This document shows positions 44,354 through 52,688 of a stretch of DNA of 64,000 bases, piece by piece (position 1 is the stretch's first letter; every line of letters begins with the position of its first letter). Location of the stretch: positions 1 through 64,000 of the forward strand of contig MGST01000120.1 in the NCBI GenBank assembly GCA_001798605.1, read 5' to 3'. The notes under the pieces are model-generated. The model was not told where the DNA came from. It ran no database searches and worked only from the letters and a program-made list of their open reading frames with translations. The position numbers were made by a program, and so were the translations under genes. The DNA is from Deltaproteobacteria bacterium RIFOXYA12_FULL_58_15. Lineage in GTDB: Bacteria > Myxococcota > XYA12-FULL-58-9.

Positions 44354-45226
44354 TCAAGGGTTTCCCTTAAACACCCACTCGAACACGAGCGGTGCCGCCA
44401 AAATGACCCAGGTCGTTGCGAAAATAAAGATCAAGGGTCCCAACATCTTGACCGGTGCCTCACCGGCTGCCTTTTCTGCACGCTGAAACCTCTGGTTGCG
44501 CAGCTGCTCTGATTGCAGTCGCAGGGTTTTCCCGAGTCCGCTGCCAAGCCTATCCGCTTGAATGAGTGCCCCAAGGAAAGTGGACAACGCAGGAAGTCCC
44601 ACCCGCTCGCTCATGGCCGATAAAGCCTCTGCGCGCGTCTTGCCCATGCGGAGCTCACCGAGAAAGCTCTGGAACTCTTCCCGCATTGGCCCTGGCTTGC
44701 CCTTGTCGACCATGCGCGCCACCGCCGCACCAAAATCGAGGCCCGCTTCAACGCTCAGGGTCAACAGATCCAGATGAAAGGGCAGATCGGTCAGGATCTC
44801 TAGGTGCCGTTTTTTCACTTGGTCCCGCAGCCATACGAACGGAAACAACGTGCCACCGACGGCAAACAGCATGACCCACCAAAATGACCAACCCGTCAAG
44901 GTCACGATCAAGATGCTGGAAGCCAGGGCGAGGGACAAACTCACGAACGCCAGCAACATCACCTCGGCTGGAGTCATTCCCTCTATGCCGCCGGCCATGA
45001 CAATTTGCCGCCGCAGATCTTTTCCCATCCCCTCGGGCACGACTCCCTCGAACCGGCCGACCAGCACCTGCCAAAAATACGGACGGTTCACTTCTTCGTG
45101 CTCCCGCACGAGCTGTTCCTCGGGGGCAATCAGGGATTGGCCGACGCGATCGCTGATGCCATAGACAGCGAGAAACACCGCCGTGATGCCCAACAGGATG
45201 GCGAGTACTGTAAGAATTGTGATCAT
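44354..45226 (-). CDS. tadC: Tad pilus inner-membrane platform protein TadC
   Basis: A 290-residue protein with an N-terminal span and three more. FHLDLLTLSVEAGLDFGAAV to RMGKTRAEALSAMSERVG is the type II secretion F (T2SF) domain, and QADRLGSGLGKTLRLQSEQL is its TadC-specific end. With TadB it forms the platform on which the TadA ATPase assembles Flp pili. Its ATG overlaps the stop of tadB in an ATGA junction, so they are coupled. Confidence 0.9.
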   Translation of the reverse strand: MITILTVLAILLGITAVFLAVYGISDRVGQSLIAPEEQLVREHEEVNRPYFWQVLVGRFEGVVPEGMGKDLRRQIVMAGGIEGMTPAEVMLLAFVSLSLALASSILIVTLTGWSFWWVMLFAVGGTLFPFVWLRDQVKKRHLEILTDLPFHLDLLTLSVEAGLDFGAAVARMVDKGKPGPMREEFQSFLGELRMGKTRAEALSAMSERVGLPALSTFLGALIQADRLGSGLGKTLRLQSEQLRNQRFQRAEKAAGEAPVKMLGPLIFIFATTWVILAAPLVFEWVFKGNP

Positions 45227-46071
45227 ACGCGTATCGCGATCACCCTGCGTATCAGCAGAATACCCAGCGCCTCCAAAACCAAAACAACTCCGACGACAGC
45301 GTAGCCAAACCAGTGCTCCATCATCGGCCGAGTGAGATCGGGGCGTACCATGTCAAAACCAAACCAAACCAAGACAGGCATGGCACCAATGATGTACCCC
45401 TGCAACTTTCCCTGTGCGGTCAACGAACGAATGCGGCCCTCCACTCGAAATCGCTCACGAATCGTGATCGAAATCGTGTCGAGCATCTCCGCCATGTTGC
45501 CACCGAGCGATCGTGCCGTGTTGATCGCCGTCACCACCAACCGCAGGTCATCAGAATTGACCCGGTGGGTCAGGTTTACCAGTGCCTCTTCAGTGCTCTT
45601 GCCCAGTCTCGTTTCGCGAACCGTGAGCGCAAATTCCTGCGACAAAGGCGGATTGGATGTGCGCGCCACCTCTTCCATCGCCTGGTAGAGTGTCATGCCG
45701 GCACGGAACGCCGACGCAATGCCCACCAAAGCGTCAACGAGTTGCTGCTCGAAAAGTTTGACACGGCGCTGGCGGTAAAAACGAACGAGCAGAGTCGGTG
45801 ACGCCAAACCGAAAAGGATAAGAAGGACCGTAAACACTGGCCCCAACAACAACAGCCCAACTGTCGCGCCAATGGCGGTGACCGCCAGGGTCAACACGAT
45901 GAGCTGCTGCGGTCCCACAAAGAAGAACATCTCTGAGAGGTCGGTGATTTGTTGCGCCAAGTAGCGCTCTTCATAGCGTTCGTACGCACTGCGCAACACT
46001 GCAATAATCAACACCGTGAGAAAAAACACGGCACCAGCAGAAAAGAACAATAGCAGAACGTCGAGGGTCAT
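45223..46071 (-). CDS. tadB: Tad pilus inner-membrane platform protein TadB
   Basis: A 282-residue protein with an N-terminal span, a central pair and a C-terminal span. The T2SF domain at about 115-250 has FEQQLVDALVGIASAFRAGM, RETRLGKSTEEALVNLTHRV and TARSLGGNMAEMLDTIS, the typical TadB wording. It pairs with TadC. It lies 18 bases downstream of the CpaB gene and overlaps tadC, so it belongs to the same operon. Confidence 0.92.
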   Translation of the reverse strand: MTLDVLLLFFSAGAVFFLTVLIIAVLRSAYERYEERYLAQQITDLSEMFFFVGPQQLIVLTLAVTAIGATVGLLLLGPVFTVLLILFGLASPTLLVRFYRQRRVKLFEQQLVDALVGIASAFRAGMTLYQAMEEVARTSNPPLSQEFALTVRETRLGKSTEEALVNLTHRVNSDDLRLVVTAINTARSLGGNMAEMLDTISITIRERFRVEGRIRSLTAQGKLQGYIIGAMPVLVWFGFDMVRPDLTRPMMEHWFGYAVVGVVLVLEALGILLIRRVIAIRV

Positions 46072-46089
46072 AGTTTCATCTCACCACCA

Positions 46090-46920
46090 TCACGGAACCG
46101 TTTCCATCTCAACCCGGTGACTACCGCGAATGACCTCCACCCGAAAGATCTTCGACTGCGTGCGTGAGATCGCCTTCGACCGCTCACCGGTGAGCAGGGT
46201 CTTCAAAGACGTGCGCGTGTCTTCGAAGTCACGAATGTCGTTGTCTTCGGGGTTGCGCAAGGACAAGTAGAGGGTGCCGAGATCTTGCGACAACACCAAC
46301 ATCTCCGCCGCCTCCGGCAACACATGAACTGTCACGGTGTTGTACGCTCGCTCCGTCTCCGAAAGCAGCCGCATGTTCGTCTGGCCGCCGATGCGACCGG
46401 TGGCAAGGATGACGACGTTCTGCAACATCGTCACCGACACCATCTCCTTGAGCTGTGGATCACGAAACACACCGATGATGTCGACATGATCACCCGGCTC
46501 CACCCAGTGATGCACCGAGCTCTCTGGACTCACCCGAATGGACACGGCGCGTCCCTTCTTCTGAACAGCGTCCGCCAGATGTTGATCCCCGGTCTTGGTG
46601 TGAATGTGCGAGTACAGCAGCGGATCGCCGGCCATGATGTCCATGGACAGTTTCTGACCACGAACAGGCAAACCCTGGTTGACCGCATCCACGGTGATCA
46701 CCGACCCGGTGACATTCACCTTCGGCAACTTGATCACCGCGAGGTTGCTGCTCGTTAGCGTATCTCCCGACTTCATGTCTCGCTTGACCGACATCACCGA
46801 CACCGGCTGCCACCGCGCCGAAATGCTATCGCGATTGGCTTTGTCGGTAAGAAAAAACACCACCGCAGCGAGAACGGCGAACACAGCCGCCAATATCAGT
46901 GGAACGCGTCCTTTGAGCAT
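46090..46920 (-). CDS. cpaB: Flp pilus assembly protein CpaB/RcpC
   Basis: A 276-residue protein with one N-terminal span (5-25) and a periplasmic SAF domain: VSVMSVKRDMKSGDTLTSSN, GLPVRGQKLSMDIMAGDPLL and VSIRVSPESSVHHWVEPGDH, followed by DIIGVFRDP. This is the CpaB/RcpC plan, in which the SAF domain is thought to bind peptidoglycan and stabilise the Tad secretin channel. The ATG has GAGG eight bases upstream. It lies 36 bases after the Flp-like prepilin gene. Confidence 0.92.
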   Translation of the reverse strand: MLKGRVPLILAAVFAVLAAVVFFLTDKANRDSISARWQPVSVMSVKRDMKSGDTLTSSNLAVIKLPKVNVTGSVITVDAVNQGLPVRGQKLSMDIMAGDPLLYSHIHTKTGDQHLADAVQKKGRAVSIRVSPESSVHHWVEPGDHVDIIGVFRDPQLKEMVSVTMLQNVVILATGRIGGQTNMRLLSETERAYNTVTVHVLPEAAEMLVLSQDLGTLYLSLRNPEDNDIRDFEDTRTSLKTLLTGERSKAISRTQSKIFRVEVIRGSHRVEMETVP

Positions 46921-46956
46921 CTTACTTGCCTCTCAGCCTGCGTGCGAAACCAGCCC

Positions 46957-47271
46957 CTACGGAACCGGCAATGAAATCACCGCGTGAAACGAATTGATAT
47001 AGATGTCAAATACCTTGATGAACAAGAGAAAGATAGAAATATGCCCACTGCCATCTGGATCCATGGGCGCTCCCGCAGCATCGAGAAATGGGTTGGGCAT
47101 CCACGGCGCAAAGAAGATGACAGCAAACAACAGGGTGATGATCGCATACTCGGTCATCGCCTGCCCACGCTCCCCCCGCGGCGTCTTCACTGCCACGCCC
47201 CCCCGCGGCGTCTTCACAGTAACGCCCCGCCGCCGACGACGAAGTCCATGTCGATGTTGACGGGGACACAT
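46957..47271 (-). CDS. Flp-type prepilin-like protein
   Basis: A 104-residue protein. A 36-residue, very basic leader ends in ERG, followed by QAMTEYAIITLLFAVIFFAP. Gly36 then Glu41-Tyr42 is the G-x4-E-Y prepilin peptidase site of Flp (type IVb) pilins. The mature part of 68 residues has a second hydrophobic stretch (ISIFLLFIKVFDIYINSF), which is longer than usual Flp pilins. The leader contains a nine-residue tandem duplication (GVTVKTPRG, GVAVKTPRG), visible as a 27-base repeat at about 47170-47220. The start overlaps the preceding stop (TGATG). Likely the pilin or a minor pilin. Confidence 0.75.
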   Translation of the reverse strand: MCPRQHRHGLRRRRRGVTVKTPRGGVAVKTPRGERGQAMTEYAIITLLFAVIFFAPWMPNPFLDAAGAPMDPDGSGHISIFLLFIKVFDIYINSFHAVISLPVP

Positions 47272-48131
47272 CACGGCTTCTCCTCCCCTGCCAGGCCCGA
47301 CTCTTCGAGCCCCGACTCTTGGTGCCGCTCGCGCTCTTGCCAAGTGAGTGACACCACAACCCGTGGCGGCTCCACACTGGTTTGCTGCAGCGACAAGATC
47401 ACCTCGAGCCCGTCACTGGAATAGACGAGGCGTCCGGAAGCATTCGTCGCACTCTGGTGAATCTCGCCGCGCCGCACAGCGCCGTAGAGCACCTCATCGT
47501 AGAAGTCGACAACCTCACCGACGTATCCATTGCAGCTCAAATACATCATCTCCGTAGCCACACCCATGTCCTTCGCACCGTTGTGGCTGATTACCGCACA
47601 ATCGTTCGCCACCGGCAACTTCGGTTTCGCCGCGGGCGTATCGAGTGGCCGCACACTGGCAAGAATCGTGGTCTGTCCGCCGCCGCCACCGCCACCACCA
47701 TGATCGTCACCATCACTGTTCCCGGGAACAGCCGCGATGGTGCGCATCCATGGATCGTGAGCATCCATCGCCATAATCCACTCTTCCCCGCCGACGGTGT
47801 TGCGCTGGACTTGAAACCCCTGACTGGTCCACAGCCCCTCGTACCAATCAGCAACTTTCCACACGGGATCAGAAGTAACAGCGTAGGCCATCTCCCGGCT
47901 CACCCCATCCACATGAAGCCCTTTGCCCATGGGATAAAAAGACGAGTCGCGATAGAGCGGAATGACTTTGGACAACCGTTCAAAGCGTTGCAGCGACTCA
48001 CCATAGGCCTGCGCCAACTCCCCACGGGCCACCAGCACACCCGCCACTGCAGCTCCAGCGATGCTGATGGCAAATGCCGTCGCGAAGGCGCGTCGTCTCC
48101 GAGACGAAATGGATGTCAGTGCGTCCAGCAC
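47271..48131 (-). CDS. Signal-anchored periplasmic protein of Tad-like locus
   Basis: A 286-residue protein. GTG at 48131 has AGAGGAG five bases upstream. RRRRAFATAFAISIAGAAVA is a signal anchor. The outer part has two similar halves with tryptophan-rich strands (DPVWKVADWYEGLWTSQGFQ; VGEVVDFYDEVLYGAV), each about 60 residues, which resemble one another and may be a duplicated domain. They are separated by a run of eight glycines at about residue 150. No family is recognised. It starts inside the end of the TadE-like gene and overlaps the prepilin start, so it is an integral operon member. TTG at 48155 is a weaker start. Confidence 0.75.
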   Translation of the reverse strand: MLDALTSISSRRRRAFATAFAISIAGAAVAGVLVARGELAQAYGESLQRFERLSKVIPLYRDSSFYPMGKGLHVDGVSREMAYAVTSDPVWKVADWYEGLWTSQGFQVQRNTVGGEEWIMAMDAHDPWMRTIAAVPGNSDGDDHGGGGGGGGQTTILASVRPLDTPAAKPKLPVANDCAVISHNGAKDMGVATEMMYLSCNGYVGEVVDFYDEVLYGAVRRGEIHQSATNASGRLVYSSDGLEVILSLQQTSVEPPRVVVSLTWQERERHQESGLEESGLAGEEKP

Positions 48132-49390
48132 ATCCGCTCCTCTTCCTCCGGGCAACCCATGAAGTAGTCACCGCGTTCTATGAGGGCATCGAGGTATTTA
48201 CTGTCATCGGGTCGTTCAGCATCGTGATACATCGGCATCGTCTCAAAACGACGAACGGTTTCATTGGTGTCCTCAGGAGTACCACCGGTCTCCTCGAATA
48301 TGTCGACTTGTCCCGCCGCCAGTTGTCCAGTCCCTTTTACATTGCGACTGTCTCGGAGCTCGCTGTTGGTATAGGGCCGCGAAAAAACATGAAGCTCCGG
48401 CCGTTGGGTGGGGATGCCTATGAATTCGTTCAGTCCAGCGGGTACATAGTCAAGCATACGAGCCACGTTGCCCAATGAGCTGAGGATTCCACCACCGGGA
48501 ATTGCCTGAATCGGTTTGCCATTCGAGCTGATATTCTTGACCATGTTGGAGAAATGCATTTTCTCCCGTCGCGTTCGCCAATCATTCTCTGTTCTGATCC
48601 ACCCAGGATTGGTCGACCACCCTTGATTGACCCGCCAAGAATCGGCGAGCAGGGTGTTGGACATGGTGCGGCCGGAGTCTTCGATCTGTTGTCCTACGGG
48701 CGTCCACTCACTCAAGCCGGCACCACGAATACCGCCGTGTTTTGCCATCTCCACACCGGCGCTCGCATCAACGGGGCGAACGGGGGGCAAGACCTGCACA
48801 TTGGCGCGACCGGTCACTTGGCTCCTAAGGTTAAATCCAAACGTTCTGGCGGGGCCGGTTACCAATGAGTTGATATCGGCGCCAATGCCAAGTGCTGCCA
48901 TGATGGACCCAATACTCGAGAAGGGGTCGGCAAGGGATGGATTCGCCCAGTCTGGAACAACCTGGGTGTTATCAGCGCGTAAATCCTGCATCGGCCGAGA
49001 GGTGTACTGTGCCGAAAGCGTTTTGCCCCAAGTGCGGGATGACCTGCGGTCGTTTGCACCGTCGAGATCGAAGTACACTTCCTCGAGCTCTTCGCCGATG
49101 GACTCGCGGGCGTCTTCAAACAAATCACGATGAGCGCTGGCGGTGATCCTCTCGGCACCGTAATTGGACAGAGGTCGGGTGGTAAATGCCCAGGTGGAAT
49201 ACCGGGCAACTTCTTGGGTTTTCAATCGCGCCACTCCCAGCTCGGTCAAATACAGCGAGCCGTAGAGCAAAGCGACAAACAATGGCGCAGTAATGGCAAA
49301 CTCGGTGAGTGCCGCACCCCGTTGGCGGCACGCAGCGCCACGATGTCTTTGTTTCTTCATAGCCTCGCCCATCAACATCGTCTCGCCCAT
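48116..49390 (-). CDS. TadE-like pseudopilin (second copy)
   Basis: About 424 residues. RQRGAALTEFAITAPLFVAL near residues 23-42 is the TadE-type prepilin signal (Gly, then Glu at +5) and membrane helix. TadE proteins are normally near 150-200 residues. This one carries a 380-residue external part with no known domain, ending in a Cys-containing acidic tail (MGCPEEEERMCWTH). The start overlaps the preceding stop (TGATG at 49388-49392). ATG at 49360 gives a more normal leader. Likely a minor pilin or adhesin of the Tad-like machine. Confidence 0.75.
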   Translation of the reverse strand: MGETMLMGEAMKKQRHRGAACRQRGAALTEFAITAPLFVALLYGSLYLTELGVARLKTQEVARYSTWAFTTRPLSNYGAERITASAHRDLFEDARESIGEELEEVYFDLDGANDRRSSRTWGKTLSAQYTSRPMQDLRADNTQVVPDWANPSLADPFSSIGSIMAALGIGADINSLVTGPARTFGFNLRSQVTGRANVQVLPPVRPVDASAGVEMAKHGGIRGAGLSEWTPVGQQIEDSGRTMSNTLLADSWRVNQGWSTNPGWIRTENDWRTRREKMHFSNMVKNISSNGKPIQAIPGGGILSSLGNVARMLDYVPAGLNEFIGIPTQRPELHVFSRPYTNSELRDSRNVKGTGQLAAGQVDIFEETGGTPEDTNETVRRFETMPMYHDAERPDDSKYLDALIERGDYFMGCPEEEERMCWTH

Positions 49391-51126
49391 CAATGCATAA
49401 ACACGTTGTCAGCCACCATTTGAGACAACCACTCCGGCAACACAGAGCCGAGACGATCAATAACCACTCCCTTGGGTGCGAGCCGTGCCCCCCAAAAAGG
49501 ATTGAAAAGATTAGGCGGCTCCCGCCAGGCTCCCGGTCGATGGTAATACACCTGAGCTCGCGAAATGACGTTGAGGCCGTCGCCAAAACCACTGCCCATC
49601 ATTCCGCTCTCGCCAATGTTGGCATCAAGCTTTGCTGTTTGGTTCTTGTGACGCATCTCAAAGCTCAGATCGTTAACCCCAGATCCAGATCCGCCAAGAG
49701 CCATGGCGCTCGGCGGCTTGTTCAAAGAAATCCAAACGTCCGGTTGCCTGAAGTTCTTTTTCTCAGCTTGGATGGTCCGATGCCCCGGCTTGAACTTGAT
49801 GTAGGGGGTGATGCCCCCTTTGAGGCCTAAGAAGCTCAAGAATGATTTCCAGGTGTGGTCGTCGTCTTCAGCCTCACAGGTGAAGCCTGCATGTTTTCCT
49901 GCACTCCTCGCACCGAGGAATGAAACTGTGGCGAACATCCTAAACGCGGCTTTGGGGGTGGTTTCACCGTAGTCTGTTGGTTTTTCGTAACGGCAATGCA
50001 TGCTCTCCGCTTTGGTGGGCCCGGAAACGACGCTGGCAAAACCAAATCGACGAATTCCGATCAGCAACTCCGGAATGTCTTTGGCCACGAGGTGGTCACC
50101 TGACGTCAAATCTGAAGTCTCCGGCCCACCATCGCCGGTGTACTCGAGAATGGCCTGTAGCTCCTCTTCATTGGGGTTGCTGATAAGCTTGGTCGTCCCA
50201 ATGTGCACATTGAGCTGGGTGGCAAACTCATTGAGCCCGTCCATGAATTTTTTGGTGAGTCCCCGGGAATTTCGCGAGGCAACAGCTTCGCCGAGCTTTG
50301 CCAGCTGGTTGGTGAAAGCCTCTGCTGGCAGTCGTGAAACAATGAAACGATCGTTACCGGTAGAAGAGAACCGCGAGGCGTTGGCCAACTCTGCCACGAT
50401 TCTCTTGTCTTCCGCAGGGGGGCCGGTGAGCCTGGCCGCGGATAAATCAAAAGAGTCAATGTAGGAGGCGGTGTTCACCAGATTGAGAATGGTCGATGCG
50501 GGCGTCACTTGCGCATCGGGGTCGTTGGCCTCGACAATCGTACGCCCACCGTCAAGGAGTTGCATCGAGGTGGCGGCCATCAACATAAAGGATTCAAGAA
50601 AAAGAAAGTAGTTCTCTGTAGTCTTCAGTTTGATGAAATTCTTGACTGTGGTCTCCATGCCAATGCCCTCGGTGTCGAGCAGGTAACCGATCACATCGCA
50701 CATTGCCTCCAGGCCTCTGCCAATGCCCTCGATGATACCGCCCAGCGTCGCTGTCCAGGGGAGGATCTTCAGGAGCTTCGCTGTCTGAATCGCCAACTCT
50801 CCATTTACGCCCGCCATGCCATGCAGATGGGTGGCGTTCGAGAGCAACGATTGTGCCTCCATCATCTGCACGTAATTGGCGATCTGCGCGCGATTGGCAA
50901 AAGCAATGAAGTTGAAGGTGCGGGCCTCGAGGGTAGCGAGGGAATAGGCCGTGGCGTCCGCTGCATTCTGCAGCTGGATTTTTTCGTAGACGGCGCGGGA
51001 GAGATTGTACGAAGTGTACATGCCGATCGATAGGATGAACACACCGACAAGGGCAAGGAGCATGGCTTGTCCCCTCGAGCGGCGCGGCTTCACCGACGGC
51101 CTCACTGCTGTGAACAAGCCCAACAT
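49390..51126 (-). CDS. Large TadE/TadG-like pilus protein
   Basis: A 578-residue protein. RRSRGQAMLLALVGVFILSI (15-34) is a TadG-type N-terminal signal and helix, and YNLSRAVYEKIQLQNAADAT (40-59) is the conserved segment of Flp-pilus TadG proteins (QNAADAAALAGA in others). A long helical region and then a mixed region follow, with no von Willebrand A motif (DxSxS) seen. It is probably a surface or tip protein of the pilus. ATG at 51126 is five bases after the upstream stop, and GAGG is 12 bases before it. Confidence 0.8.
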   Translation of the reverse strand: MLGLFTAVRPSVKPRRSRGQAMLLALVGVFILSIGMYTSYNLSRAVYEKIQLQNAADATAYSLATLEARTFNFIAFANRAQIANYVQMMEAQSLLSNATHLHGMAGVNGELAIQTAKLLKILPWTATLGGIIEGIGRGLEAMCDVIGYLLDTEGIGMETTVKNFIKLKTTENYFLFLESFMLMAATSMQLLDGGRTIVEANDPDAQVTPASTILNLVNTASYIDSFDLSAARLTGPPAEDKRIVAELANASRFSSTGNDRFIVSRLPAEAFTNQLAKLGEAVASRNSRGLTKKFMDGLNEFATQLNVHIGTTKLISNPNEEELQAILEYTGDGGPETSDLTSGDHLVAKDIPELLIGIRRFGFASVVSGPTKAESMHCRYEKPTDYGETTPKAAFRMFATVSFLGARSAGKHAGFTCEAEDDDHTWKSFLSFLGLKGGITPYIKFKPGHRTIQAEKKNFRQPDVWISLNKPPSAMALGGSGSGVNDLSFEMRHKNQTAKLDANIGESGMMGSGFGDGLNVISRAQVYYHRPGAWREPPNLFNPFWGARLAPKGVVIDRLGSVLPEWLSQMVADNVFMH

Positions 51127-51130
51127 TGGG

Positions 51131-52117
51131 TCAAAAATCCTCGATCGTGAACCAAACCGGCTCGCGGCGATTGCCCTCAAACATGTTTGACTGCATCTGC
51201 ATTGCATACTGCGCATACAACGGGACGAAATAGAGACCGGTCTTTTCCCCTATCCACCTAAGAGTACGAATCTCCTTTTTCCATTGGGTGGTCGTGAAAA
51301 AGTCGTCGAGGGGCCCCTGACTCGACCCTTGCTGTACCGCTTCATCCACATATTGCCCAGTGCCACCGCCGCGGGTGATGCGTCCGCGCCACTCTGCCCA
51401 TTCGGTGACGTCAGATTCAATGCGGCGAGTGCCCAGAGACTGTTGCACAAACCACAAATCGAAGATCAGCTTATTGATGATGGGCACCTTGAGTGGACAC
51501 AAAACCCGCACCTCAACGGCAAGCCGACCCTCCCCGGGATTGTTTGAATGAAGCTCTTCAAAAAAGTCGACATCGTCGAAATCCATTCCTGCTCCATCGG
51601 GGTAAACGAGCACGGCCTTGTCATCGATGGTTTGGGATTGGGAACGTTGCTCTTGCTGCCAATCCCGAAGCTCCCGAAAAGCCTCACGAGTTGGACTGGT
51701 GACGTGCACCTCCACCAGGGAGATATCCTGAGCGATGCCACTGATCTCGACTCCCAAGAGATCACCCGGCAAGCGCTCTAGGGTTCCGGCCAGTTGATCT
51801 ATGGCGCTGGTGGCTGCCTCTATCGGTTTGACCTTGAGCCAGGCCTTGGCAAACTCCCGGGGTGTGTCCGTGCGAGCATATAAAGGTAGGGAGCCAATGA
51901 CCGCGGCGTTTTGCATGACGCCCCAATCGCCATTGTTGACGATGCCGGCGCGGACAGCGTTGTAGGCTGCGTACTCTGTCATGATCCTGCCGTGTTGCAG
52001 CATCATGATTTGCAGGCCGCCGAGGACGAGGAAAATCATCACCGGCATGGTGATGGCGGTCTCGACCATGACTTGGCCAGTCTCGGATCGCCGCAGCCTA
52101 ATGCGCTTGGTCGTCAT
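51131..52117 (-). CDS. TadE-like pseudopilin (first copy)
   Basis: A 328-residue protein. RRSETGQVMVETAITMPVMI (9-28) contains Gly14 and Glu19, the TadE prepilin site, followed by the membrane helix. MTEYAAYNAVRAGIVNNGD (about 47-65) is the usual TadE continuation. The external part is longer than in classical TadE. It appears to be the first gene of the minus-strand Tad-like array, with the promoter expected between 52118 and 52269. No strong ribosome site; GTG at 52147 is an alternative. Confidence 0.8.
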   Translation of the reverse strand: MTTKRIRLRRSETGQVMVETAITMPVMIFLVLGGLQIMMLQHGRIMTEYAAYNAVRAGIVNNGDWGVMQNAAVIGSLPLYARTDTPREFAKAWLKVKPIEAATSAIDQLAGTLERLPGDLLGVEISGIAQDISLVEVHVTSPTREAFRELRDWQQEQRSQSQTIDDKAVLVYPDGAGMDFDDVDFFEELHSNNPGEGRLAVEVRVLCPLKVPIINKLIFDLWFVQQSLGTRRIESDVTEWAEWRGRITRGGGTGQYVDEAVQQGSSQGPLDDFFTTTQWKKEIRTLRWIGEKTGLYFVPLYAQYAMQMQSNMFEGNRREPVWFTIEDF

Positions 52118-52269
52118 TGGGCGAAGTCTACTACCACAAGCCCCCACACGTCGATGTCGACACGCCCAAATTGCAGGTGGGACAACATCTTACATGAAAG
52201 ATTCACGAAAGTTGGTTGCTCCAAATTGATTCCAGATCTGCAATCTGATTCCGGATCTGCGATCAGCGA

Positions 52270-52440
52270 TCAGCGGCCTTTGTACTCCATCATGTTTTGC
52301 ATGGCCCCTTTGGCTTCGTCGTCTACCTCGGCCTCTCCCCGCCTTTCGTCAGCACATTCCTCACACAATCGCATGGTCTTGCCACCGACCTTCACCTTCT
52401 CCAGTTCATCCACTTCTTCACCGCAGTCTTGGCACTTCAT
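52270..52440 (-). CDS. Small zinc-ribbon protein
   Basis: Fifty-six residues from ATG at 52438-52440, with GGAGGAAG just upstream. CQDC (3-6) and CEEC (26-29) form a four-Cys zinc knuckle with a 19-residue loop. An acidic and basic helical tail follows. It resembles small zinc-ribbon proteins often found beside translation or redox genes. It is 152 bases upstream of the TadE-like gene start on the same strand, so it could be co-transcribed with it. No specific role is known. Confidence 0.8.
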   Translation of the reverse strand: MKCQDCGEEVDELEKVKVGGKTMRLCEECADERRGEAEVDDEAKGAMQNMMEYKGR

Positions 52441-52688
52441 TGCTTCCTCCGTGTTCACTGCTCGGTTGCGATGACGATTTGAGCAGAAAAACCGAGATTC
52501 GGCCAGACTCTTTTTGCAACTGCCCGAGCATCCGAGCATGGCGGGCGACCGGCGTTGGGCCGGGCCGCTACTTGTAGGACGAAACCAGGAAGCGCTCTCC
52601 CCCGTCGAACTTGATCGTAGCCAGGGTGTTGCTCGTGATTGCGACGGCGCTTGCACCATCATTCCCGGGAGAATAGGCTGCGAGCTGC

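Noticed and set aside
49390-51126. von Willebrand A domain in the large TadG-like protein
   Set aside because: TadG proteins often carry one, but no DxSxS metal motif was seen here.
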